Of a stretch of DNA of 61,110 nt, positions 53,085 through 60,390 are shown piece by piece. The notes under the pieces were generated by a model that made no database searches, had not been told where the DNA came from, and worked only from the letters and a program-made list of their open reading frames with translations. The DNA is taken from assembly GCA_910586315.1 (NCBI GenBank), contig CAJUIP010000023.1:1-61110 (forward strand). Reading direction: 5' to 3'. Source of the stretch: an uncultured Lachnospiraceae bacterium (GTDB taxonomy: Bacteria; Bacillota; Clostridia; Lachnospirales; Lachnospiraceae). Numbering within the stretch: position 1 is the stretch's first letter; each line of letters opens with the position of its first letter. A program made the position numbers and the translations under genes.

Positions 53085-54299
53085 ATGGATCAGTTGTTTA
53101 TGGATTTGGAGAAGCTTACATCGATCAGTGAGCAGGAAGACTATTTGCATATCGCTTCAGAAAATGGCGATAAGATCATCAGAACGGGTATTTTTACCAA
53201 TATCATAAAGGAGGCCATAATAGGGGCAACACCGTCCTATTATGCGAGAGGAAGCCTGTTTACGCCGGCAAAAACCACGATAACGATTCATGCCGACACA
53301 CAGGTCAACATCAACGGAAAGGGATATAGCAACGCTGCCGATGTTGTACTGAATACCTCCGAGGTGGCCCAGGCCGGTAAAGATGTGTATATTTACGCCT
53401 GCGTCCCCGAAAGCGGGAATGAGCCGGAATTTGTGCTGTCAAGGAACAGCACCGTTCCGGATGGGTATGATGCAGATAACAGCCGCAAGATCGGCGGTTT
53501 CCATTGTCTGTGCGCAGATGTTGGCATCATTTCCGGGCATCCGCTGAGCGGTTATGTCGCTGGAGACATACTGCCCGCATCCGTGTGGGATTTGAAACAC
53601 AGGCCGGTGTCGGAGCCTGAGGGCATGGTCTATGTCGAGGGCTTAGGAAAGTGGTACGACATTTACCTTGCCTCATGGGATGGGGCGAAGCTTGTTTCGG
53701 CATATGGGGGCACAATAGCCGATGGAGCGTCCGCCAGAAAATACCATGGGCTTAAATTTAATGAGGACTTCGGACGTATCGGAAAGCATTTGCCGAGCTG
53801 GGATGAATTCATGGTGTTTGCGAAAGGCAGCAATGAACAGACATCGATCAGTGGGGCGGCGGATCCGGGCACGACAGGTGGGCATAGGGATACCGCGGGA
53901 AGGCGTATGATCTCAAATGACGGGCTGGAAGATTGCTGTGGAGCGTTATGGCAGTGGATGCACGATTCATTTGATGTCACATCAACTAACAGCAATGCGG
54001 CATATACGGCCGGCAACAGATACATCAACCATAATGTATTTGCCAGTACCGAAAAGGATTCTTTGGGAAACGCTCAGGCAAATACGAACTGGCATATCGA
54101 GCCGGTGTATGAGCCGAATGTGGACGAGAGAAGTTACGGTTGGGCGTACAACGCTCTCTTGGTTCGTCTCCTGGCGGGCGGCAATTGGAGCCATGCTTCG
54201 CTGTGCGGGTCCCGGTCGGCGCATGCGAATCACTTCGGGGCGTTCGTGCCTGCGACCTTCGGCGGTCGGGGTGCGTCAGAGCCGCGAGCTGCGGCGTAA
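53085..54299 (+). CDS. DGR variable protein: tail tip receptor-binding protein with C-type lectin fold
   Basis: A 404-residue protein. Residues 1 to about 180 are a fibre-like region (KLTSISEQEDYLHIASENGD). From about 185 (MVYVEGLGKWYDIYLAS) to the end it follows the FGE-sulfatase/C-type-lectin fold used by DGR variable proteins, with LEDCCGALWQWMHDSFD, GGNW and GGRGAS. The last 47 residues lie in the variable repeat; 13 residues differ from the template-encoded version, mostly at Asn (AAY) codons. Directly downstream of the baseplate genes and followed by template and reverse transcriptase, it is the likely host-receptor binder. AGGAGG precedes ATG 53085. Confidence 0.93.
   Translation: MDQLFMDLEKLTSISEQEDYLHIASENGDKIIRTGIFTNIIKEAIIGATPSYYARGSLFTPAKTTITIHADTQVNINGKGYSNAADVVLNTSEVAQAGKDVYIYACVPESGNEPEFVLSRNSTVPDGYDADNSRKIGGFHCLCADVGIISGHPLSGYVAGDILPASVWDLKHRPVSEPEGMVYVEGLGKWYDIYLASWDGAKLVSAYGGTIADGASARKYHGLKFNEDFGRIGKHLPSWDEFMVFAKGSNEQTSISGAADPGTTGGHRDTAGRRMISNDGLEDCCGALWQWMHDSFDVTSTNSNAAYTAGNRYINHNVFASTEKDSLGNAQANTNWHIEPVYEPNVDERSYGWAYNALLVRLLAGGNWSHASLCGSRSAHANHFGAFVPATFGGRGASEPRAAA
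54138..54280 (+). repeat. DGR variable repeat (VR)
   Basis: The 143-base stretch is an imperfect copy of 54488-54630, offset 350 bases. All 16 differences fall where the template has A: VR carries G, C or T at 54138, 54147, 54192, 54201, 54207, 54214, 54218, 54222, 54231, 54243, 54244, 54249, 54250, 54256, 54258 and 54261. Every C, G and T of the template is unchanged. It encodes the end of the lectin domain. The 19 bases at its 3' end (54262-54280) match the template exactly, as expected for the initiation-of-homing segment. Confidence 0.97.
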
Positions 54300-54486
54300 T
54301 GCCGTTGTGCCGCTGTCCCGTAGGTCCCGGTCGGCGGAATGGGCGATTGGCGCGGACGCGCGAATAACCCGTTCATGCAGCCCGTAAGGGCTGCCGGTTT
54401 TAGAATAATTTTCAGGTATATTCGGAGCAATCCGTTTATATAGGGTGTAATGTCGTTTTAAACCCCTTGCGTCGCCTGGGGAGGTC
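54300..54486 (+). other. VR-TR spacer with hairpin and VR-like fragment
   Basis: This GC-rich spacer encodes no convincing protein. It holds a VR-like fragment (54322-54335 equals VR 54208-54220 but for its first base) and, at 54377-54394, a perfect 7-bp stem (GCAGCCC/GGGCTGC) with a GTAA tetraloop, like the target hairpins found after VR in characterised DGRs. The last 90 bases, AT-richer, may contain the promoter of the template RNA, but no clear -35/-10 pair is visible. Confidence 0.6.
54377..54394 (+). promoter_or_regulatory. Candidate DGR target-recognition hairpin
   Basis: A perfect inverted repeat with 7-bp stem and GTAA loop, 97 bases after the VR end. In the Bordetella phage DGR a GC-rich stem with a four-base loop a few bases after VR is needed for efficient homing; here the distance is larger, so the equivalence is inferred. 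It could instead be a terminator for the variable protein, although no T-run follows. Confidence 0.5.
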
Positions 54487-54630
54487 CAGTTGGGCGAACA
54501 ACGCTCTCTTGGTTCGTCTCCTGGCGGGCGGCAATTGGAGCAATGCTTCGATGTGCAGGTCCCAGTCAGCGAATGCGAATAACTTCGGGGCGAACGTGAA
54601 TGCGAACATCAGCGGTCGGGGTGCGTCAGA
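54487..54630 (+). repeat. DGR template repeat (TR)
   Basis: The donor copy. Of its 30 adenines by my count, 16 are changed in VR; no other base is. The adenines are concentrated in AAC/AAT codons in the frame that corresponds to the variable protein, so mutation gives many amino acids but no stop from those codons. It lies 187 bases after the variable gene stop and 180 bases before the reverse transcriptase start, in the same orientation, the usual VR-TR-RT order. Confidence 0.96.
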
Positions 54631-54809
54631 TACGTGTCGGAGGAAAAGTATAACTCCAATACGGCTGGATATTACAGCCTTGCCATGTGGCAAAATACCC
54701 AACGGAGATGCGTGGGCCTTGTGTGGTCTCGAGAGTGACGGCTTGGTTAGCGGTTAGTAGCGAAAGCGAAAGCCGCCTGCGCATATTTTGAAGAGCGAGA
54801 GGGCGAAAG
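54631..54809 (+). ncRNA. TR-RT spacer, probable 3' part of the DGR template RNA
   Basis: This 179-base stretch between the template and the reverse transcriptase has no convincing gene. It can form small stems (for example TTGCCA/TGGCAA around 54690-54704). In studied DGRs, sequence just after TR is part of the template RNA and is needed to prime cDNA synthesis. That role is inferred from position. Confidence 0.5.
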
Positions 54810-55853
54810 GTGAGAAGATATGGAAATCTGTATGACAGCATGGTGAATAAGGACAATCTGAAGCTGGCATTTAAGAAGGCAAAGAAGAGAGGCAAGAAAA
54901 CCCCAAGTGGTATGCGGATAGTCCGGAGGATAGAGGACAATCCTGATTATTACATTGACAATCTGCACGAACTCCTTTTGAGCGGTAATTACAGGACTTC
55001 TCCGTACACTACGAAAGTCATATATGAACCGAAAGAAAGGAAGATATTCATCCTTCCTTTTTATCCAGACAGGATAGTGCATCATGCCATTATGAACATT
55101 CTGGAGCCAATATGGGACAGTGTTCTGGACAGTGGGGTTTACTCTTGCCGAAAGGGGAAAGGGCAGCACGCAGGGAGCACTTACTGTATGGAATTGACAA
55201 TGAAATATTCCTACTGCCTCAAATGTGATGTATCGAAGTTTTATCCATCCATAAATCACGCTGTCCTAAAGCAGATTATCCGCCGGAAGATTAAAGACGT
55301 TCGCATGCTGTCACTTCTGGATGAAATCATCGACAGCCCTGGAGGCGAAACGAACTGCCCGATTGGGAATTTGCTGTCACAGTGGATGGGCAATATTTAC
55401 CTTAATGAGATGGACGATATTGTGAGGCACAGACTTCACTGCAGTCCGTTCGTGAGGTATTGTGATGACTTCATTTTATTTGATAACGATAAAGAGCGCC
55501 TTTTTGAGTGGAGGGCGCAGATAGGGGAATTTCTGTCCGATGTGCTGAAATTGAGGTATAGTAAAGCAGATATATTCCCAACGGCGAGGGGCGTTGATTT
55601 CCTCGGATACAGGCACTTCCCGGAAGGATACATACTTGTCCGGAAGTCTACTGCAAAGAGGCAGAAAAAGATAATCGAGGCAATACCCTATGAGGTGGGC
55701 CACGGTATCATTACCCCGGCGAAAGCTCTTGCACAGATTGATTCTGCAAATGGGATTTTCAAACATGCCAATGCACATAATCTGACAGAGAGTCTTAAAA
55801 TGAGCGAATTGCGAGAGGAGATTTTAAGGAATGAAGCGTTTCAGCGAATTTGA
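54810..55853 (+). CDS. DGR reverse transcriptase
   Basis: A 347-residue reverse transcriptase that copies the template RNA with errors at adenines. Motifs: N-terminal MRRYGNLYDSMVNKDNLKLA as in DGR enzymes; catalytic Asp140 in CDVSKFYPSI; IGNLLSQ at 185-191, the DGR-specific change from the QGxxxSP of other reverse transcriptases; and YCDD at 217-220. The thumb follows without an extra domain. The GTG start at 54810 has a GAGAGGG site. It overlaps the next gene by 23 bases. No intron-type maturase domain is present. Confidence 0.96.
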   Translation: MRRYGNLYDSMVNKDNLKLAFKKAKKRGKKTPSGMRIVRRIEDNPDYYIDNLHELLLSGNYRTSPYTTKVIYEPKERKIFILPFYPDRIVHHAIMNILEPIWDSVLDSGVYSCRKGKGQHAGSTYCMELTMKYSYCLKCDVSKFYPSINHAVLKQIIRRKIKDVRMLSLLDEIIDSPGGETNCPIGNLLSQWMGNIYLNEMDDIVRHRLHCSPFVRYCDDFILFDNDKERLFEWRAQIGEFLSDVLKLRYSKADIFPTARGVDFLGYRHFPEGYILVRKSTAKRQKKIIEAIPYEVGHGIITPAKALAQIDSANGIFKHANAHNLTESLKMSELREEILRNEAFQRI

Positions 55854-56142
55854 CGATGTAGTACGGCGGCTGGAAGGGGAAAAGGCATTGATCAGCGAGC
55901 TTGTTGGGAAGGAGATTGTGGTAGAGGCCACGGATATATTCGACAGCGTAAAAGATCGGGGGAAAGAAGCCCTAACAATCCAATTTTATTATGAGGGGGA
56001 TCCTGAGCACAAATATGTTGTCAAAACGGGCAGCACAGTTCTGATCGAGCAGGCGAAAAGACATAAGGAGGACGAACCCTATATAGCAGTTATAGCCAAA
56101 CACACAGGCTCTGGTGGCAGGGCCTATTATTCATTTTCATAA
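55831..56142 (+). CDS. Small protein overlapping the reverse transcriptase gene
   Basis: A 103-residue protein, helical at the N-terminus (FSEFDDVVRRLEGEKALISE) and beta-rich afterwards (YYEGDPEHKYVVKTGSTVLI, with a Gly-rich end). It starts inside the reverse transcriptase gene and is probably translationally coupled. It does not look like the four-helix Avd accessory protein. It could be a DGR-linked factor, for example nucleic-acid binding, or simply the first gene of the lysis module. Function unknown. Confidence 0.65.
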   Translation: MKRFSEFDDVVRRLEGEKALISELVGKEIVVEATDIFDSVKDRGKEALTIQFYYEGDPEHKYVVKTGSTVLIEQAKRHKEDEPYIAVIAKHTGSGGRAYYSFS

Positions 56143-56155
56143 GGAGGAATTTATC

Positions 56156-56470
56156 ATGAGAGGATATCCTAAAAATTTAAATACAAAGAAAGATTACGAG
56201 TATGTGAGGGCCAATTTCCCGGCAGAAGAGTGGAAGCCGGACTGGCAGAAACTTCTGGATACCATGAAGGACTGGTTCTTCGAGAGAAATTTGGAATCGG
56301 AGGATGACGGAGTAGTAGATGAAACGCACAAGATCGTGGAATCCGGGCAAGGGGAAGAAAAGACCTATGCACAGTATGTACTGGAGGTAAATCCAACATG
56401 CAAATTATTGCAGCTTGGATTCACCGAGGCCGAAGTCATGGCGGCATTATCTGAAGGCGGAGGGGTATAA
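56156..56470 (+). CDS. Small hypothetical protein of the lysis region
   Basis: A 104-residue acidic protein (GYPKNLNTKKDYEYVRANFP, ending LLQLGFTEAEVMAALSEGGG), of a type often found between fibre and holin genes in Clostridia prophages. Strong AGGAGG. Function unknown. Confidence 0.65.
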   Translation: MRGYPKNLNTKKDYEYVRANFPAEEWKPDWQKLLDTMKDWFFERNLESEDDGVVDETHKIVESGQGEEKTYAQYVLEVNPTCKLLQLGFTEAEVMAALSEGGGV

Positions 56471-56471
56471 T

Positions 56472-56705
56472 ATGGGTAATCAGGACGATAACCTTTTGGA
56501 GCTTCTGGATTTCTACATGGATATGGTGGAAAAACAGGATGAAATCATATACCGGATGGGAAAAATCATTGCCAGACAGGCAACTGATATTAAACTCTTG
56601 CAGAATGACCGTGAATTTTCGGATGAAAAGCTGGAAGAGGATATGGCGATTGCCCAGGAAGTCGTGGAACAGTATAAGGAAGCAAGAGCTGAATTAGAGC
56701 CGTAA
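56472..56705 (+). CDS. Small coiled-coil protein
   Basis: A 77-residue protein, almost entirely helical with heptad-like spacing (DFYMDMVEKQDEIIYRMGKI, EKLEEDMAIAQEVVEQYKEA). GGAGG lies about ten bases before ATG 56472. Possibly part of the lysis or fibre assembly machinery. Confidence 0.6.
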   Translation: MGNQDDNLLELLDFYMDMVEKQDEIIYRMGKIIARQATDIKLLQNDREFSDEKLEEDMAIAQEVVEQYKEARAELEP

Positions 56706-56750
56706 GGCTCTTTTTTTATGCCATTTTTTCTTGGGAAGGAGGTGAGAACA

Positions 56751-57071
56751 TTGGATGTAACGGCTTTGATAGTGGCTATGAGTATCCCGTCAGCGATTAC
56801 CGGCTTTTGTTTTTGGATGCTGCAAAATCATTTGGAGAAGCGGGAAAAAAGGCAGGATGAAAAGGAGGCTGCCAGGGAAAAGAATGAGATACTCATGGTA
56901 AAAAGCATCGGGGCGGCAATCGCCCTGGGGGAAGCAACTGCAGAGGCTGTATCAAGGATCCCGGATGCACACTGTAATGGTGATATGCATGCGGCGTTGG
57001 AGTATGCCCGGAAAGTCAAGCATGAGCAGAAAGACTTTTTCGTAGAGCAAAGCGTACATGAAATCTATTAA
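56751..57071 (+). CDS. Small single-span membrane protein of the lysis module
   Basis: A 106-residue protein. The TTG start at 56751 is nine bases after AAGGAGG. One N-terminal membrane segment (VTALIVAMSIPSAITGFCFW) is followed by a long charged helix. This resembles the haemolysin-XhlA-like or spanin-like accessory membrane proteins that precede holins in PBSX-type clusters. It is probably a lysis regulator. Confidence 0.65.
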   Translation: MDVTALIVAMSIPSAITGFCFWMLQNHLEKREKRQDEKEAAREKNEILMVKSIGAAIALGEATAEAVSRIPDAHCNGDMHAALEYARKVKHEQKDFFVEQSVHEIY

Positions 57072-57094
57072 CTTATCAAACAGGAGGATTATTT

Positions 57095-57418
57095 ATGAAC
57101 ATGGAATTTATTATCTCGAATGCATCAGTGATTCTGGTTGTGGTGGCGGTCATCTGCACCCTTATTTCCGTGATCACGGAGTTTACAAAGGAGATCGGGA
57201 TTCTTAATAAGATTCCCACGGCGCTCCAGGTGCTGGCTCTGTCGATCATCATCTGCACAATCGCATTCTTTGCGTATATCTCATATGCGGGGATTGCGTT
57301 CGTCTGGTATTACCTGGTGGCGGTTATCTTTGCGGCCTTCCTGGTGGCGATTATCTGCTGCAAAGGCTGGGATTACCTGATCGATATCTGGAAACGATTC
57401 TACAGAACAAAAGGATAG
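57095..57418 (+). CDS. Holin
   Basis: A 107-residue membrane protein with three predicted hydrophobic segments (about 8-27, 43-63 and 67-88) and a short basic C-terminus, directly before the endolysin. It would form membrane lesions that release the endolysin. AGGAGG precedes ATG 57095. Confidence 0.8.
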   Translation: MNMEFIISNASVILVVVAVICTLISVITEFTKEIGILNKIPTALQVLALSIIICTIAFFAYISYAGIAFVWYYLVAVIFAAFLVAIICCKGWDYLIDIWKRFYRTKG

Positions 57419-57426
57419 GAGAAAAT

Positions 57427-59238
57427 ATGTCAGAGCAGGAATTTATTCAGGCAGTAAGCGAATGCGCTGTAAAAGATATGGAGGCGAGCGGAATACTCGC
57501 CTCCGTTTCTATTGCGCAGGCAATTTTGGAATCAGGCTATGGGACGACCGAGCTTGCCCGAAATGCCAATAATTTTTTCGGCATGAAATGTTCTTTGAGC
57601 GGGAACACCTGGGACAGTGCGTGGGACGGTGCCTCCAAATATACCAAGCAGACAAAGGAACAGGATCCTGACGGGAGAGAATATACCGTCACGGCGGATT
57701 TCAGAAAGTACCCGGATATGGAATCAAGCGTGAGGGATCATTCCTGCTATTTGAACGGTGCCATGAATGGAAAAAAGTTGCGATATGCCGGCCTGAAAGG
57801 GGAAAGGGACTATAAAACGGCTATCCAGATCATTAAGGATGGCGGCTATGCTACGGATGTATCGTATGTGTCCAAGGTATGCGGCATCATCGAGAGATAT
57901 TGCCTTACCAAGTATGATACAGTTGCCGGTGCGACAGAAAGTGAGGGAAAAATGAGCATTGCTATTATCGAAAAAATGGCCACGCAGAATCCGTGCTACA
58001 AAGCGGGCGTCAGTATCGCTCCCAAAGGAGGGATGCTTCATAGTGTCGGGTGTCCGCAGCCGGATCCTCTGGTTTTTGTGAAGAACTGGCAGCGCAGCGG
58101 CGGTTCGGTGTGCGTCCATGCTGTAGTGGGGAAGGATGCTGTTGTATACCAACTGCTCCCCTGGAACATGAAAGGGTGGCATTGCGGAAAAGGCCGTAAA
58201 GGCAGCGGAAACAATAGCCTGATCAGCATTGAGATGACGGAGCCGGCCTCGATCAAATATACCGGCGGCGCCAACTGGATCGAGACGGGAAATGGCGCGA
58301 ATACCAAATCCCATGTACTGGCCACATATGCCAATGCAGTACAGTTCTTTGCGCATATCTGCAAGAAGTTTGGATTCAACCCGGAGGACAGCAATGTGCT
58401 TATGAGCCATCACGAGGGCAATGTAAAGGGCATTGCCTCCAATCATGGTGATGTGGAGCATATCTGGAGCAGATATGGTCTTTCCATGAATCAGTTCCGG
58501 AAGGACGTTAAAAAGGCAATGGCCGGTGAGAATGTCACGACTGTGCCCTCTGCTCCTGTGGATAATGCGAGCGATGATACCAGCGGGCAGAAGATCAATG
58601 TCTTAAATGGCTCCGTGACAGTCATCTACAACGGCGCCGATGGGCTGAATATCAGAAAGGCTCCGAGCATCACAGCAGAGGTGGATCAGATTGTGCATAC
58701 AGGGATCTTTGCTGTTGTCGGTGTCTCTGCAGACGAGAAGTGGTATAAGCTGGAAAGCGGTTTATTTATCACTGCTATCCCTGATTATGTTTCTTTTAAG
58801 GCAACGGAAGAGCAGAAAGCGAGTACGGCCGGGACGGGGTATTACCGTGTCCGCATGAACTGGGCAGATCCCGGGAGTCAGATCGGCGCATTTAAGGATC
58901 AGAATAACGCCATCGAACTCTGCAAGCAGAACAGCGGGTATAAAGTATTTGACAATTCCGGAAATGAAATATACCCGTGTGTATCTGCTGATGTAACAGA
59001 TCGGGAGTTTAAGTTCCGTGTAGCAATTTCTGATTTACGAATCCGGAAAGGGCCAGGAACCACTTTTGATTATCACAAGAAGAATGGCCAGGCTGTCTAT
59101 ACCGGCGAAGGTACTTTCACTATCGTAAAGACCAAAGACGGGCCTGGGGCGAAACTCTGGGGATTGCTGAAATCCTATGAGACCAATGAAGATGGGTGGA
59201 TCGCCCTTGATGAAGAATATGGGAAGATATTGAGCTGA
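57427..59238 (+). CDS. Modular endolysin: glucosaminidase plus amidase with SH3/SPOR-like repeats
   Basis: A 603-residue endolysin. Residues 1 to about 160 are a glucosaminidase/FlgJ-type domain (IAQAILESGYGTTELARNAN, NNFFGMKC). About 175-340 is an N-acetylmuramoyl-L-alanine amidase (Amidase_2/PGRP) with zinc-site His in MLHSVGC and the final MSHHEGN. Then come an SH3b-like domain (about 395-455), a SPOR-like segment (GYYRVRMNWADPGSQIGAFK) and a second SH3b-like end. It cuts both the glycan strand and the stem-peptide bond. No signal peptide, so export depends on the holin. Confidence 0.93.
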   Translation: MSEQEFIQAVSECAVKDMEASGILASVSIAQAILESGYGTTELARNANNFFGMKCSLSGNTWDSAWDGASKYTKQTKEQDPDGREYTVTADFRKYPDMESSVRDHSCYLNGAMNGKKLRYAGLKGERDYKTAIQIIKDGGYATDVSYVSKVCGIIERYCLTKYDTVAGATESEGKMSIAIIEKMATQNPCYKAGVSIAPKGGMLHSVGCPQPDPLVFVKNWQRSGGSVCVHAVVGKDAVVYQLLPWNMKGWHCGKGRKGSGNNSLISIEMTEPASIKYTGGANWIETGNGANTKSHVLATYANAVQFFAHICKKFGFNPEDSNVLMSHHEGNVKGIASNHGDVEHIWSRYGLSMNQFRKDVKKAMAGENVTTVPSAPVDNASDDTSGQKINVLNGSVTVIYNGADGLNIRKAPSITAEVDQIVHTGIFAVVGVSADEKWYKLESGLFITAIPDYVSFKATEEQKASTAGTGYYRVRMNWADPGSQIGAFKDQNNAIELCKQNSGYKVFDNSGNEIYPCVSADVTDREFKFRVAISDLRIRKGPGTTFDYHKKNGQAVYTGEGTFTIVKTKDGPGAKLWGLLKSYETNEDGWIALDEEYGKILS

Positions 59239-59284
59239 CCGGATGCCGCTCCGCTTATCGGTATATGATAGGATATAACTCAAA

Positions 59285-59341
59285 CCGCTATAAAATAACA
59301 AAAGGCACATGAGTGTGTCGAAAAATGATATTTTATAGCGG
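59285..59341. promoter_or_regulatory. 13-bp inverted repeat upstream of an HTH gene
   Basis: CCGCTATAAAATA (59285-59297) is repeated in inverse orientation at 59329-59341 with a 31-base spacer, ending just before the AAGGAG of the HTH gene. It is probably the operator of that regulator (auto-control), or a stem in the leader RNA. 59239-59284 holds nothing else recognisable. Confidence 0.65.
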
Positions 59342-59356
59342 AAGGAGCGGCGACGT

Positions 59357-59620
59357 ATGATAAGAATTTTACTATCTACTAAGCTCGGTGAACTCAGGTG
59401 GACGCAGGCAGACTTGGCAAGGGCCACTGGCATCCGGCCGAACACAATCAACGAATTGTACCATGAGTTGGTTGACAGGGTGAATCTGGAACATTTGGAT
59501 CTCATTTGTGAAGCCCTGGACTGTAAACTCGATGAATTGATTGTGCGGGTGCCGGATGAAAGCCCAAAAGTCCTACATACCAAGAACGGCTCTCTGATTT
59601 CATCAACATCTGACAGATAG
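59357..59620 (+). CDS. Small XRE/Cro-type regulator
   Basis: An 87-residue helix-turn-helix protein (LRWTQADLARATGIRPNTIN), of the YozG-like single-domain type, with EALDCKLDELIV completing the domain. It stands after the lysis genes with its own inverted-repeat operator, so it may control the following minus-strand cargo genes or prophage induction. GGAAGGAG precedes the ATG. Confidence 0.85.
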   Translation: MIRILLSTKLGELRWTQADLARATGIRPNTINELYHELVDRVNLEHLDLICEALDCKLDELIVRVPDESPKVLHTKNGSLISSTSDR

Positions 59621-59644
59621 TGCTGCAACACTGCTGTCATAAAG

Positions 59645-59676
59645 AAAGACGTTCACGGATCGAACGTCTTTTTTTA
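59645..59676. terminator. Strong terminator, possibly bidirectional
   Basis: AAAGACGTTC (59645-59654) pairs perfectly with GAACGTCTTT (59662-59671) around seven bases, followed by Ts on the plus strand and preceded by an A-rich run. It ends the plus-strand HTH transcript and can also end the convergent minus-strand operon. Confidence 0.85.
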
Positions 59677-59687
59677 TATCACAAATT

Positions 59688-60131
59688 TTATGCACATTCA
59701 ATGGAATTTACTTCCAAAGATTTTTTGAGAACACTGATATCCATACCATTGTCCACATACCCTTGGAGGATGGTTCTGACATATTGGGAGGATGGCCGGC
59801 CAGGGAGCTGCCTTTCATCCATGATATAGACCATGGCTTTCCTTTTCTTTCCGGCAATAGATACCATGATATCTTTCTTGAAATAGTAGTGCGGATATCC
59901 CTCATATATGTCGAGGCGGCATTCATCTGCTGGTTGAATTTCCCATACAAGGACCGGTACGGTGGAGCCCTGCTTTCTTATGATTGTGGCGTGTGAGTTC
60001 GCCTTACGGCCTCTGTAGACCAGCTCCCAGTTATTTAATACTCCCTTTGCATAAACGCTCGCAGAGGGACATCTAGCGGCCATCTGGGCCAGGTTAAGGT
60101 TGCTTCCGTATGCAATGTATAATTTTCCCAT
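59688..60131 (-). CDS. Gamma-glutamylcyclotransferase (GGCT/AIG2-fold) protein
   Basis: A 147-residue protein with the GGCT signature YIAYGSNLNLAQMAARCPSA at the N-terminus, a central ECRLDIYEGYPHYYFKKDI (glutamate as expected for the catalytic acid) and YIMDER. Such proteins cleave gamma-glutamyl amines or act on gamma-glutamyl linkages. Upstream in the same operon is an amidoligase, so the pair may make and remove amide bonds to glutamate or to a peptide. AAGGAGATC precedes the ATG on the minus strand. Confidence 0.88.
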   Translation of the reverse strand: MGKLYIAYGSNLNLAQMAARCPSASVYAKGVLNNWELVYRGRKANSHATIIRKQGSTVPVLVWEIQPADECRLDIYEGYPHYYFKKDIMVSIAGKKRKAMVYIMDERQLPGRPSSQYVRTILQGYVDNGMDISVLKKSLEVNSIECA

Positions 60132-60143
60132 GAGATCTCCTTT

Positions 60144-60341
60144 CTATGAAACATATTCCCATACTTTTTCTTTTGCCAGCTTTTTGTAGGCGCACCCGTT
60201 CGGCAGATTTTTGTTATGACGGGCTTTTCTGTTCAGATACTTCTTGTGTTGCTTAATTGAATACTTACACTCCGCCCGCTGCGATCCAGGGCCTCTTCCG
60301 CGGAGCCAGCTGCGCTTTGTGCTTCTCTTGGAACCTTGCAT
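60144..60341 (-). CDS. Small highly basic protein of the amidoligase operon
   Basis: A 65-residue protein, about one third Lys/Arg, with two cysteines (AECKYSIKQHKKYLNRKARH, NLPNGCAYKK). It sits between the amidoligase and the GGCT gene in the same direction. It could be a substrate peptide of the amidoligase, a nucleic-acid binder or a structural peptide. No family recognised; an AGGATAG-like ribosome site is weak. Confidence 0.5.
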   Translation of the reverse strand: MQGSKRSTKRSWLRGRGPGSQRAECKYSIKQHKKYLNRKARHNKNLPNGCAYKKLAKEKVWEYVS

Positions 60342-60390
60342 AATGTTATCTATCCTTTCTCCCCGTCATGCCGATAGGCCAGCAGATATA

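Noticed and set aside
53917..54387. A 156-codon frame across the variable repeat and beyond
   Set aside because: It runs out of frame inside the lectin-coding region, is Arg/Ser-rich and has no ribosome site; a shadow of the GC-rich repeat.
54467..54757. A 96-codon frame through the template repeat
   Set aside because: It exists only because the template keeps the coding frame of the variable protein; there is no ribosome site and the similarity to the lectin end is the TR-VR relation itself.
54810..55853. Group II intron or retron reverse transcriptase
   Set aside because: There is no maturase/X domain, intron RNA ends or retron msr/msd, and the SQ motif plus VR/TR pair identify a DGR.
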